NCBI RefSeq assembly: GCF_017963645.1
Contig: NZ_JAGMWN010000001.1
Coordinates: 62,001-126,000 of the forward strand
Reading direction: 5' to 3'
Source of the DNA: Marivibrio halodurans
Lineage (GTDB): Bacteria; Pseudomonadota; Alphaproteobacteria; UBA8366; Aestuariispiraceae
Length of the DNA stretch: 64,000 bases
Shown here: positions 1 through 7,874 of the stretch, piece by piece
Numbering within the stretch: position 1 is the stretch's first letter
How the letters are laid out: every line of letters starts with the position of its first letter
Program-made: the position numbers and the translations under genes
Notes under the pieces: generated by a model
Databases searched by the model: none
What the model saw: the letters and a program-made list of their open reading frames with translations, nothing else
What the model was told of the DNA's origin: nothing

Positions 1-1
1 G

Positions 2-253
2 GAACGCGCGGCGGCGGCGCACGGCCTCTCCCATCGCCGAATGGTTTCCGGCGCGGGCCACGATGCCTGCTTCATCGCCGGGGTGGCGCCCACGGGGATG
101 ATCTTCGTGCCTTGCGCCGACGGGATCAGCCATAACGAGGTGGAGAGCGCGACGGCGGAGGATCTGGGCGCCGGGGCCCGTGTGCTCCTTTCCGCGATGT
201 TGGAACGCGCCGGGATCGCGGACGCGGGCCAGAATGGGGACGACGCATCATGA
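2..253 (+). CDS. M20-family amidohydrolase (N-carbamoyl amino acid / ureidopropionase type), C-terminal fragment
   Basis: The reading frame is open from the left edge and ends in TGA, so only about 83 C-terminal residues are present. They carry the block SGAGHDA followed by IFVPC.DGISHNE.E, which is typical of the metal-dependent M20 hydantoinase/carbamoylase family (N-carbamoyl-L-amino acid hydrolase, beta-ureidopropionase, allantoate amidohydrolase). Those enzymes split ureido or carbamoyl groups from amino acids with two bound metal ions; the His-Asp of GHDA and the late His-Asn-Glu segment are characteristic. The stop codon overlaps the next start in an ATGA junction, so it is translationally coupled to the following hydrolase. 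The substrate cannot be told from this fragment. Confidence 0.8.
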   Translation, partial: ERAAAAHGLSHRRMVSGAGHDACFIAGVAPTGMIFVPCADGISHNEVESATAEDLGAGARVLLSAMLERAGIADAGQNGDDAS

Positions 254-1479
254 AGTTGGATTATGCCGACTCCCCCCTGGTGCCGCCCGCCGCGCCGGAC
301 GGCGCGCGCGCCGTCCATATCGGTCCCTTGGCGGCGGATGACGGCGGGATGCTCGCCGGGCGGTTCCTGGGCGCGATGACCATGCTGGGCCGCGCGCTGG
401 CGGCGGAGAAGGCCGGGCCGCCGCATCTGGTCGCGCTCACCATCCGCACGGGCGACGCGCAGGCCCTGCTGGACGCGGACCGATGGGAACTGGAACTGCT
501 CTATCGCGAGGCCCTTGGCGGGAATTTCTGCCAGATCGCGGTCGTCAGCGACCCGGATTTCGACCTGGCGGTCGAGGCGCATGCCATCGTGCCCGTCCCG
601 CCGGCGGGGCCGATCCATGCGGACATGGACGCCGCCACCCTCAATTACGAATATTCCGCGCGCGCGCAGGTACCCGGCCATATGGCCCATTTCCACGCTT
701 GGCGCACGGAGGGCGCGGCCTATCGCGCGGCGCATCTGACGGCGGAACTGCCCTATGGCGAGGGGCCGGGCCAAGCCATCGACCTCTATATGCCGGAGGG
801 GGGAGAAGGGGCGCCGCCGCTTCACATCTTCATTCATGGCGGCTACTGGCAGGCGCTGGACAAGTCGGATCACGGCCACCTCCTCGCCGCGATGGGCGCG
901 GCGGGCCATGCCGTCGCGGTCATCAATTACGATCTGTTGCCGAAGCCGGGCCTGACCATCGACGATCTGGCGGAGCAATGCCGCCGCGCGGTCGAGGCCC
1001 TGTGGCGTGCCGCGCCGCTATATGGCTATGACCGGGCGCGGATCACGATTTCCGGCCATTCGGCGGGCGGGCATCTGGGCGCGGAATTGGCGGCGACCGA
1101 CTGGCCCGCGCGGGATACGGACATGCCGGCGGATCTGGTGAAGGGGGCGATCCTCGTTTCCGGCCTCTATGATCTGGAGCCGCTGCGCCTCACGGGCGTC
1201 AACAAGGCGGTCGGCATGGATGAGGCGACGGCGGTCCGGCGCAGCCCGATCCATATGAAACCGGCACATCCGTTGCCGGTCGTCGTCGCGGTGGGCGGGG
1301 CCGAATCCTCGGAATTCCATCGGCAATCGCGGGCCTTCGCCGAGGTTTGGGCGCATCGCGGCGCGCGGACGGAGTTCCTGGCGCTCGACGGGCTCAACCA
1401 TTTCACTGTGCTGGAGGCGTTTGGCGATCCGTCATCGGCACTCGGCGCGCGCGCTCTCCGGCTTATGGCCACGTTATAG
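250..1479 (+). CDS. alpha/beta hydrolase, kynurenine-formamidase/esterase-like, with RidA-like N-terminal domain
   Basis: 409 residues. The C-terminal part (about 130-409) is an alpha/beta hydrolase with the oxyanion segment HGGYW at 196-200, the nucleophile elbow GHSAGGH with Ser271, and a late GLNHF with His384. An acidic partner is probably Glu352 or Asp308. This is the arrangement of kynurenine formamidases and related carboxylesterases. The first 120 residues are unusual for the family. They read like a degenerate RidA/YjgF fold: a strand near 20-26, a long helix near 35-53, a VALTIRTGD strand and a final VEAHAIV segment. The key RidA arginine is not conserved. The ATGA overlap with the upstream M20 amidohydrolase suggests a shared amide or ureide degradation step. 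Function is inferred from family only. Confidence 0.78.
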   Translation: MKLDYADSPLVPPAAPDGARAVHIGPLAADDGGMLAGRFLGAMTMLGRALAAEKAGPPHLVALTIRTGDAQALLDADRWELELLYREALGGNFCQIAVVSDPDFDLAVEAHAIVPVPPAGPIHADMDAATLNYEYSARAQVPGHMAHFHAWRTEGAAYRAAHLTAELPYGEGPGQAIDLYMPEGGEGAPPLHIFIHGGYWQALDKSDHGHLLAAMGAAGHAVAVINYDLLPKPGLTIDDLAEQCRRAVEALWRAAPLYGYDRARITISGHSAGGHLGAELAATDWPARDTDMPADLVKGAILVSGLYDLEPLRLTGVNKAVGMDEATAVRRSPIHMKPAHPLPVVVAVGGAESSEFHRQSRAFAEVWAHRGARTEFLALDGLNHFTVLEAFGDPSSALGARALRLMATL

Positions 1480-1565
1480 ACGCGCGGTTGGCGCGGGAGC
1501 GCATCCGGCCCCGCCGATTTTCCCTGCGACGGTTCCCGGCCATGCTTGCCCGCGATGGTTCTCCA

Positions 1566-1594
1566 TTGCCGCGCGGTTTCGCATCGGCCATTAT
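1566..1594 (+). promoter_or_regulatory. candidate sigma-70 promoter for the acyl-CoA ligase operon
   Basis: TTGCCG (1566-1571), a 17-bp spacer, then CATTAT (1589-1594). Each box matches 4 of 6 consensus bases. It lies 84 bp before the ATG at 1678 and 14 bp before the palindromic operator at 1609. It is a prediction from spacing and position only. Confidence 0.4.
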
Positions 1595-1608
1595 GTGCCT
1601 CAGAACGA

Positions 1609-1625
1609 TTGTCCGACAAACGGAC
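1609..1625. promoter_or_regulatory. putative FadR/GntR-type operator, copy 1
   Basis: The 17-mer TTGTCCGACAAACGGAC holds the perfect palindrome TTGTC-C-GACAA, which fits the GTM(N)KAC core bound by FadR-subfamily GntR regulators. A second, overlapping inverted repeat, GTCCG/CGGAC, is nested in it. The identical 17 bases recur at 7735-7751 in front of the gntR-type gene of this cluster. The site would sit just downstream of the predicted promoter, so binding should block transcription. Confidence 0.6.
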
Positions 1626-1677
1626 CGCAATGCCGGCATTCGCATGAAAGGCCGGTCCGGGAGGAACGGGGCGACCA

Positions 1678-3339
1678 ATGGGGGCCACGGAACAGGATAC
1701 GGCAGGCGGGGGCGCGCCCGTGCCGTCGATTTTTGACACCGATCTGCCGCGTCGGACGGCGAACTACCAGCCGTTGACGCCAATCACCTTCCTGGTGCGC
1801 TCCGCGCGGGTGGTGCCGGAGCACACGGCGGTGATCGACGGCGATCAACGCTGGACCTATCGGGAGATGCATGCGCGCTGCGCGCGGCTCGCCCATGCGT
1901 TGGAACGGCTCGGCGTGCGGCCGGGGGAATGCGTGGCGGCGCTCGCCTTCAACTCCCACGCCATGCTGGAGGCGCATTACGGCGTGCCGATGGCGGGCGC
2001 GGTGCTGAACGCGATCAACACCCGCCTGGATGCGGAGGCCATCGCCTATATCCTGGATCATGGGGAGGCGAGGGTGCTGCTGGTCGATCCCGATCTGGCG
2101 GCGGTAGCGGAGAAGGCGCTGGCCCTCGCGCGCAACAAGCCCGTCGTCGTCGATCTGGACGGCCCGGCCTATCCCGACGGGCGGCGCATCGGCGATCACG
2201 GGTACGAGGCGTTGCTGGCGGCGGCCGATCCGGCCCATCCCTGGCCCGGCATCACGGATGAGTGGCAGGCGATCGCGCTCAACTACACCTCGGGCACGAC
2301 GGGCGCGCCGAAGGGCGTCGTCTATCACCATCGCGGCGCCTATCTGAACGCGATGGCGAACCATATGGGCTTCCGGCTGGCCCCGCACGCGGTCTATCTG
2401 TGGACCCTGCCGATGTTTCATTGCAACGGCTGGTGCAACAGTTGGGCGATCACGGCGCTGATGGGCACGCATGTCTGCCTGCGCGCGGTCGATCCGGCGG
2501 CGATCTTCCGCCTGATCGACGACCACGGCGTGACGCACATGTCGGGCGCGCCCATCGTGCTGAACATGCTGATGAACGCGGAGCCGTCCGCGCGCCGGAA
2601 AAGTACCCACCGGGTCGCCTACACGGTCGGCGGGGCGCCACCGCCGGCCGCGCTGCTGGAGCGGGCGGAGGCGCTCGATTTCGACGTGCTGCACGGCTAT
2701 GGGCTGACGGAGACCTATGGGCCCGCCTCCTGCTGCGACTGGCATGCCGATTGGTCCGCCCTGCCGATCGCGGAGCAGGCGGAAATCAAGAAACGCCAGG
2801 GCGTGCCGACCCTCGGCCTCATCGACATGACGGTGCTGGACCCGGAAAGGATGGTCCCGGTCCCCGCCGACGGCGCGACCATGGGCGAGATCGCCATGCG
2901 GGGCCATGCGATCATGAAAGGGTATCTGAAGGACCCGGCGGCGAGCGCGGCGGCGTTGGATCGTGGCTGGTTCCTGTCCGGCGATCTGGGGGTGCTGCAT
3001 CCCGACGGCTATGTCGAATTGCGCGACCGGTCGAAGGATATCGTCATCTCCGGCGGGGAGAACATTTCCAGCCTGGAGGTTGAGGGCGCGATCTTTCGCC
3101 ATCCGGCGGTCCTGGAATGCGCCGTCGTCGCCATGCCGGACGAGAAATGGGGCGAGACGCCCTGCGCCTTCGTCACCGTGAAGCCGGGTGAAAGTCTGAC
3201 GGAGGCGGATGTCATCGACTGGGCGTGCGCGCATCTGGCGCGCTTCAAGGCGCCGCGCCGGGTGATCTTCGGCGAATTGCCCAAGACCTCCACCGGCAAG
3301 GTTCAGAAGCATCTGCTGCGCCGGCGGTTCGATGAATGA
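1678..3339 (+). CDS. AMP-forming acyl-CoA ligase (DmdB/AAE-like medium-chain type)
   Basis: 553 residues, normal for the ANL superfamily. It activates a carboxylic acid to its acyl-adenylate and then to the CoA thioester. Seen: the P-loop-like YTSGTTGAPKG near 203-213, the FHCNGWC motif typical of the plant AAE / bacterial DmdB-like branch, the adenine-binding GYGLTETYG, the hinge region GDLGVLHPDGYVELRDRSKD, and the C-terminal catalytic Lys in PKTSTGKVQK near 541. ATG 1678 is preceded by GGAGGAACGGGGCG. It is the first gene of the catabolic block and its end overlaps the following SDR gene by 8 bp. The acid used is unknown; medium or short-chain, branched or methylthio acids are all handled by relatives. 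Confidence 0.85.
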   Translation: MGATEQDTAGGGAPVPSIFDTDLPRRTANYQPLTPITFLVRSARVVPEHTAVIDGDQRWTYREMHARCARLAHALERLGVRPGECVAALAFNSHAMLEAHYGVPMAGAVLNAINTRLDAEAIAYILDHGEARVLLVDPDLAAVAEKALALARNKPVVVDLDGPAYPDGRRIGDHGYEALLAAADPAHPWPGITDEWQAIALNYTSGTTGAPKGVVYHHRGAYLNAMANHMGFRLAPHAVYLWTLPMFHCNGWCNSWAITALMGTHVCLRAVDPAAIFRLIDDHGVTHMSGAPIVLNMLMNAEPSARRKSTHRVAYTVGGAPPPAALLERAEALDFDVLHGYGLTETYGPASCCDWHADWSALPIAEQAEIKKRQGVPTLGLIDMTVLDPERMVPVPADGATMGEIAMRGHAIMKGYLKDPAASAAALDRGWFLSGDLGVLHPDGYVELRDRSKDIVISGGENISSLEVEGAIFRHPAVLECAVVAMPDEKWGETPCAFVTVKPGESLTEADVIDWACAHLARFKAPRRVIFGELPKTSTGKVQKHLLRRRFDE

Positions 3340-4132
3340 TCAGTATCAGCAAGGGATGAATGAAGGCATGAAGGGATCCGATCTTTTCGATCTGACCGGC
3401 AAGGTGGCGCTGGTGACGGGGGCGAGCCAGGGGCTCGGCGCGCGCTTCGCGGAGGTGTTGGCCGAGAACGGCGCGGCCGTCGCGCTTGCCGCGCGCCAGA
3501 CCGACAAGCTGGAGACGCTGAAGGCGCGGATCGAGGCTTCGGGCGGCACCGCCCACGCGGTCGCGCTCGACGTCACGGACGAGGCGTCTGTCGCGGCGGC
3601 TTTCGACGCGGCGGAGGGGGCGCTCGGCCCCCTCGATATCGTGATCAACAATGCGGGCGTCGCGATCAGCAAGGGGTTGCTCGATGTCACGGCCGAGGAA
3701 TGGGACAAGGTCCTGGATACCAATCTGCGCGGTGCCTTCCTGGTGGCCCAGGCGGCGGGCCGACGCATGGCCGAACGCGGCGCGGGCAGCATCGTGAATA
3801 TCGAATCCGTGCTCGGCTATTCGGTCATGAAGGGGGTCGGGCCCTATTGCGCCTCGAAAGGGGGGCTGGGCCAGTTGACCCGCGTCCTGGCCGCGGAACT
3901 CGCCCGTTTCGGCGTGCGGGTCAACGGTATCGCGCCGGGCTATATCGGGACGGACATCAACCGCGACTTCTTCGCCACGGAGGCGGGCGAGAAACTACGC
4001 AAATCCATCCCCTTCCGCCGCGTGGGCGAGCCGGAGGAACTGGACGGCACCCTGCTGCTGCTGGCGTCCAAGGCCGGAAGCTACATGACCGGAAGTACCG
4101 TCGTCGTCGATGGTGGGTTCCTGACCCGATGA
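3332..4132 (+). CDS. short-chain dehydrogenase/reductase
   Basis: 266 residues with the classical SDR pattern: TGASQGLG near residue 29 for the nucleotide, NNAG in the middle and the catalytic Tyr172-x-x-x-Lys176 (YCASK). The C-terminus ends in GSTVVVDGG as in FabG-like enzymes. It oxidises or reduces a hydroxy/keto group with NAD(P). The gene overlaps the upstream ligase by 8 bp and the downstream acyl-CoA dehydrogenase by 4 bp (ATGA), so it belongs to one operon acting on CoA thioesters. Alternative in-frame ATGs at 3356 and 3368 would remove the hydrophilic first 8-12 residues. In this context it could reduce a 4-ketoacyl-CoA, like the SDR of levulinate pathways, or oxidise a beta-hydroxy intermediate. 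Confidence 0.85.
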   Translation: MNDQYQQGMNEGMKGSDLFDLTGKVALVTGASQGLGARFAEVLAENGAAVALAARQTDKLETLKARIEASGGTAHAVALDVTDEASVAAAFDAAEGALGPLDIVINNAGVAISKGLLDVTAEEWDKVLDTNLRGAFLVAQAAGRRMAERGAGSIVNIESVLGYSVMKGVGPYCASKGGLGQLTRVLAAELARFGVRVNGIAPGYIGTDINRDFFATEAGEKLRKSIPFRRVGEPEELDGTLLLLASKAGSYMTGSTVVVDGGFLTR

Positions 4133-5937
4133 GCGCGGACGCGATCCTGAGCGAGCGCGATATCGCCTTCGTGCTTCACGAGCTGCTCGATGCCGAAGGA
4201 CTGACCCGCTATGCGCGGTTCGCGGAACATGGGCGGGAGACCTTCGACGGCGCGCTCGCCACCGCCCAGCGGATCGCGACGGAGCAGTTCGCGCCCCATA
4301 ACCGCAAGGCCGATTTGAACGAACCCCGGTTGGTCGACGGCCGGGTCGAGATCATTCCGGAGGTGAAACCGGCGCTGGAGTCCTTCGCCGAGGCCGGGTT
4401 CTTCGCCGCCCACGCCGATTTCGAGCGGGGCGGCATGCAATTGCCCTGGACGGTGGCGCAGGCCTGCTATGCCTGGTTCCAGGCGGCCAATATCGGCACC
4501 TTCGCCTATGGTTTCCTGACGGTCGCGGCCTCCAACCTGTTGAACGCCTTCGCGACGGAGACGCAGAAGGCCCGCTATATGCAGCCCATGCTGGAGGGGC
4601 GCTTCTTCGGCACGATGGCGTTGAGCGAGCCGCAGGCGGGCTCCTCCCTCGGCGATATCCGCACGGTGGCGGAACCGGACGGGGAGGGCGGCTATCGCCT
4701 CAAGGGAGGCAAGATGTGGATTTCCGGCGGCGATCACCCGCTGTCGGAAAATATCGTTCACCTGATGCTGGCGCGTCTGCGCGACGCGCCGCCGGGGGTG
4801 AAGGGCCTTTCCCTTTTCATCGTGCCGAAATACCGGTTGGACGCGGCGGGCGGTCCGGGGCCGGAAAACGGCGTCGCGCTCGCCGGGCTGAACCACAAGA
4901 TGGGCTATCGCGGCACGACGAACACGGTGCTGGATATCGGCGGGGACGGTCCGTGCCACGGCGAACTTCTGGGGGAGCCGGGCCAGGGCCTAGCCTACAT
5001 GTTCCATATGATGAACGAGGCGCGCACCATCGTCGGCATGTCATCGGCGATGCTGGCCTATGCGGGTTATCGCCACGCCCTCGGCTATGCGCGGGAGCGG
5101 CGGCAGGGCCGACCCGTCGGCGCCAAGGACCCGGCCGCGCCGCCCGCGCGCCTGATCGAGCATGCGGATGTGCGCCGGATGCTGCTGATGCAGAAGGCGA
5201 TCGCGGAAGGGGGGCTGGCTCTTTCCCTCTATGCCGCGCGGTTGGTGGACGTGAAGGACGCGGACCCCGACGCGGAGGCGCGTCGGGAGGCCCATCTGGT
5301 CCTGGAAATCCTGACCCCGATCGTGAAGGCCTATCTCTCCGATCGGGCGTTGGAGGCGAACGACGCGGCCATCCAATGCCTGGGCGGCTATGGTTATACG
5401 CGCGATTTCCCGGTGGAGCAGTATTGGCGCGACAATCGCCTGAACCCGATCCATGAGGGGACGAACGGCATTCAGGCGATCGACCTCGCCGGGCGCAAGG
5501 TCGCCATGGAGGAAGGGGGCGCTTTACACGCGCTGGCCGCCCGTATCGACGCGACGGCGCGTGCCGCCAGTGCGTGGGAATCCCTCGCCCCTTGGGGGCG
5601 GGCATTGGGCGATGCGCTCGCCCGGTTGGAGGGGACGGCCGCCCGCTTGGTCGAGATCGGTCGGGGCGAGGGCGCGCCCGTCCAACTCGCCAACGCCAAT
5701 GCCTTCATGGAGATGGCGGGGCATCTGACGCTCGCCTGGATGCACCTCAAGGCCGCGCTGGTGGCGGCCGACGCGTTGAAGGTTGGCGCGGAAGGGGCGG
5801 AAGCGGACTTCTATCGCGGCAAGCTGCACGCCTGCCGCTATGTTTTCACGGTCGATCTGCCGAAGACGGAGAGGTTGGCCGCGCTGTGCGAAAGCGCGGA
5901 CCGCACGGCCTTGGATATGGCGGAGGACTGGTTCTGA
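4129..5937 (+). CDS. acyl-CoA dehydrogenase, long (about 600-residue) DmdC/FadE-like type
   Basis: 602 residues, FAD-dependent alpha,beta-desaturation of an acyl-CoA. The start at 4129 is taken from the ATGA overlap with the SDR. Seen: MALSEPQAGSSLGDI (FAD/substrate segment), KMWISGGDH, QCLGGYGYTRDFPVEQYWRD, and IHEGTNGIQ, in which Glu443 is at the position of the usual catalytic base. It is longer than the classical 380-residue enzymes because of a roughly 130-residue C-terminal helical domain shared by DmdC-like dehydrogenases. Neighbours upstream (ligase, SDR) and downstream (hydroxyacyl-CoA dehydrogenase, crotonase) make a near-complete beta-oxidation operon. Confidence 0.88.
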   Translation: MSADAILSERDIAFVLHELLDAEGLTRYARFAEHGRETFDGALATAQRIATEQFAPHNRKADLNEPRLVDGRVEIIPEVKPALESFAEAGFFAAHADFERGGMQLPWTVAQACYAWFQAANIGTFAYGFLTVAASNLLNAFATETQKARYMQPMLEGRFFGTMALSEPQAGSSLGDIRTVAEPDGEGGYRLKGGKMWISGGDHPLSENIVHLMLARLRDAPPGVKGLSLFIVPKYRLDAAGGPGPENGVALAGLNHKMGYRGTTNTVLDIGGDGPCHGELLGEPGQGLAYMFHMMNEARTIVGMSSAMLAYAGYRHALGYARERRQGRPVGAKDPAAPPARLIEHADVRRMLLMQKAIAEGGLALSLYAARLVDVKDADPDAEARREAHLVLEILTPIVKAYLSDRALEANDAAIQCLGGYGYTRDFPVEQYWRDNRLNPIHEGTNGIQAIDLAGRKVAMEEGGALHALAARIDATARAASAWESLAPWGRALGDALARLEGTAARLVEIGRGEGAPVQLANANAFMEMAGHLTLAWMHLKAALVAADALKVGAEGAEADFYRGKLHACRYVFTVDLPKTERLAALCESADRTALDMAEDWF

Positions 5938-6001
5938 CCGAATGAATCGGTCCATGGCGGGAGGTGTCCCGACCCTGATGCAATTGGAGACAAGGAAAAT
6001 C

Positions 6002-6865
6002 ATGGCCATTGAACGGATCGGCGTCGTCGGCGCCGGCATGATGGGGGCGGAGATCGCCTATATCTTCGCGCTGTCGGGCGCGTCGGTGAAACTCTCCGAT
6101 GCGAGCGTGGAAGCCCTGGCCCGCGCCCGTGCGCGGCATGAGGCACTGCTGACCAAGGCGGTGGAGAAGGGCGCGATCGACCGCGACGGGGCCGACGATG
6201 TGCTGATGCGTCTCGAAGGGACGACGGACCTCGCCGATTTCGCCGACCGGGATATGGTGATCGAGGCCGTGTTCGAGGATCAGGAGGTTAAGGGCGGTAT
6301 CTTCAAGCGCCTCGACGACATCCTTCCGGCCGACTGCCTGATTGCGAGCAATACCTCCTCGATTTCGATTTCCGTGCTGGCGAGCTATCTGAGCGAGGCG
6401 CGGCGGCCGAACTTCATGGGTCTGCACTTCTTCTCGCCGGTCAGCCGGATGAAGCTGGTGGAGGCGATCAGCGCCTTCGAGACCGACCCGGCGGCGCTGA
6501 AGCGCGCTCAGGATGCGTGCGAGGCGGCCGGCAAGGTCGCGATTCCGGTTAAGGACGTGGTCGGTTTCGCGGTCAACCGACTGTTGATGGCCTTCTTCAT
6601 CGAGGCGAACAAGCTGGTGGAGGAAGGTGTCGCGACGCCGGAGGATATCGACACCGCCTGTCGTCTCGGCCTTGGCCATCCGGTCGGGCCGTTCAAGCTG
6701 CTGGACGAGGTCAGCAACCCGCTCGCCCTGCAGGTGATGGACATCCTGCACGACGCCTATGGGGAGCGTTTCCATCCGCCGCTGTTGATGAAGCAGATGG
6801 TCCATAGCGGCCGGCACGGGCGCAAGGCCGGGCGTGGCTGGTACGATTACCGCGGCGGCGCGTGA
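6002..6865 (+). CDS. 3-hydroxyacyl-CoA dehydrogenase (single-domain HBD type)
   Basis: 287 residues, the usual size of 3-hydroxybutyryl-CoA dehydrogenases. It oxidises (S)-3-hydroxyacyl-CoA with NAD+. N-terminal Rossmann motif GVVGAGMMG, then IASNTSSISIS and GLHFFSPV with the catalytic His, and a C-terminal helical domain starting at DVVGFAVNRLL and ending GRKAGRGWYDY. ATG 6002 is chosen because GGAGACAAGGAAAATC precedes it with good spacing; an ATG at 5978 in the same frame lacks this. It sits 64 bp after the acyl-CoA dehydrogenase and 16 bp before the crotonase. Confidence 0.9.
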   Translation: MAIERIGVVGAGMMGAEIAYIFALSGASVKLSDASVEALARARARHEALLTKAVEKGAIDRDGADDVLMRLEGTTDLADFADRDMVIEAVFEDQEVKGGIFKRLDDILPADCLIASNTSSISISVLASYLSEARRPNFMGLHFFSPVSRMKLVEAISAFETDPAALKRAQDACEAAGKVAIPVKDVVGFAVNRLLMAFFIEANKLVEEGVATPEDIDTACRLGLGHPVGPFKLLDEVSNPLALQVMDILHDAYGERFHPPLLMKQMVHSGRHGRKAGRGWYDYRGGA

Positions 6866-6881
6866 GAGGGGGAGGGAGGCG

Positions 6882-7670
6882 ATGATGAACGATACGGTCC
6901 TGGTGTCGGACGACGGGGCGGTACGCACGCTGACGCTCAACCGGCCGGATAAGATGAACGCCCTCGACCTTGAGATGGCGGATGCGTTGTTGACGGCCGC
7001 GCGCGACGCGGCGGCGAGCGCGACGGTCCGCTGCGTCGTCCTGCGCGGGGCGGGACGCGGTTTCTTCGCCGGCGGCGATGTGGCCGAATTCGCCCGGCAC
7101 GGCGAACGGGCGGGCGATTATGCCGGTCAGTTGATCGACCGCTATCACCCGGCGATCGAAACGCTGGTCCGGATGGAGAAGCCGGTGCTGGCCGCCCTGC
7201 ACGGGCCGGTCGCGGGCGCGGGCCTCAGCCTCGCCATGACGGCGGACCTCGCGGTCGCCCGCGAGGATGCGGTCTTCTCCCTTGCCTACAGCTTGATCGG
7301 GGCATCGCCGGACGGTGGCTCGACCTATTTCCTGCCGCGCCTGCTGGGGCGGCGGCGGGCGATGGAAATCGCCATGCTCTCCGACCGGTTCGACGCGCGA
7401 AAGGCTTTGGAACTCGGCCTCGTCAACCGAATCGCCTCGGCGGATGGGTTCGATGAGGCCGTGACGGAATGGGCCCAGCGGCTCGCCGCCGGACCCACCG
7501 GCGCCTATGGGCGGATCAAGCGGCTGATCGACGGGTCGCTCGACCGTGATCTTTCCGGACAACTCGCGGCGGAGCGGGAAGCCTTTCTGGAAGGCGCGAA
7601 AGGGCCGGATTTCCAGGAGGGAATCCAGGCTTTCGTGGGGAAGCGCAAGCCGGATTTCGAGGGGCACTGA
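6882..7670 (+). CDS. crotonase-superfamily protein (enoyl-CoA hydratase/isomerase-like) lacking both hydratase glutamates
   Basis: 262 residues. Start at 6882 follows GGAGGGAGGCG directly; an ATG at 6885 is also possible. Oxyanion-hole segments are present (GRGFFAGGD and HGPVAGAGLSLAM). In classical enoyl-CoA hydratase the two catalytic Glu lie in GGGCELAM and in the QPE before the PGAGG loop. Here the aligned positions are Ser (GAGLSLAM) and Tyr (SLAYSLIG). The SPDGGS loop carries an Asp as in PaaG-like isomerases. A double-bond isomerase or another crotonase reaction is therefore as likely as hydration. It closes the first transcription unit and is followed by the regulator promoter. Confidence 0.85.
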   Translation: MMNDTVLVSDDGAVRTLTLNRPDKMNALDLEMADALLTAARDAAASATVRCVVLRGAGRGFFAGGDVAEFARHGERAGDYAGQLIDRYHPAIETLVRMEKPVLAALHGPVAGAGLSLAMTADLAVAREDAVFSLAYSLIGASPDGGSTYFLPRLLGRRRAMEIAMLSDRFDARKALELGLVNRIASADGFDEAVTEWAQRLAAGPTGAYGRIKRLIDGSLDRDLSGQLAAEREAFLEGAKGPDFQEGIQAFVGKRKPDFEGH

Positions 7671-7700
7671 TGCAAGAGGGGCCGTGCACGCGCTTGCCGC

Positions 7701-7730
7701 TTGACGCTTCCTCCATCGGGCGGCTACGGT
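7701..7730 (+). promoter_or_regulatory. candidate promoter for the gntR-thiolase unit
   Basis: TTGACG at 7701-7706 is a good -35 box. The -10 box is weak (TACGGT at 7725-7730, 18-bp spacer). The palindromic operator begins 5 bp later, the same geometry as at the ligase promoter. Confidence 0.35.
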
Positions 7731-7734
7731 TCAC

Positions 7735-7751
7735 TTGTCCGACAAACGGAC
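7735..7751. promoter_or_regulatory. putative FadR/GntR-type operator, copy 2 (autoregulatory)
   Basis: Identical over 17 bases to 1609-1625 (TTGTCCGACAAACGGAC). It lies about 125 bp upstream of the regulator start, suggesting negative autoregulation together with control of the ligase operon. Confidence 0.6.
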
Positions 7752-7874
7752 GATGAAGCGCCCGGTGAGAGGGGCCGCGCGATTTGATGTCGCGGCGGCG
7801 TCCCTCGGACAATGGGCGCGCACGGGCAAATGCGCATGAGCGGACGCGCACGGGCGAACAGGGGTCAGGAAACG

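Noticed and set aside
1600-3312. Long open frame (570 codons) opposite the acyl-CoA ligase gene.
   Set aside because: High-GC shadow: low-complexity Arg/His-rich translation, no family motif, fully overlapped by a clear gene. The same holds for the 733-codon frame opposite dnaE and the 702-codon frame opposite bamA.
1678-7670. A complete DMSP demethylation (dmdBCD) operon.
   Set aside because: No dmdA, the crotonase lacks the two DmdD-type glutamates, and 3-hydroxyacyl-CoA dehydrogenase and thiolase point to general beta-oxidation.
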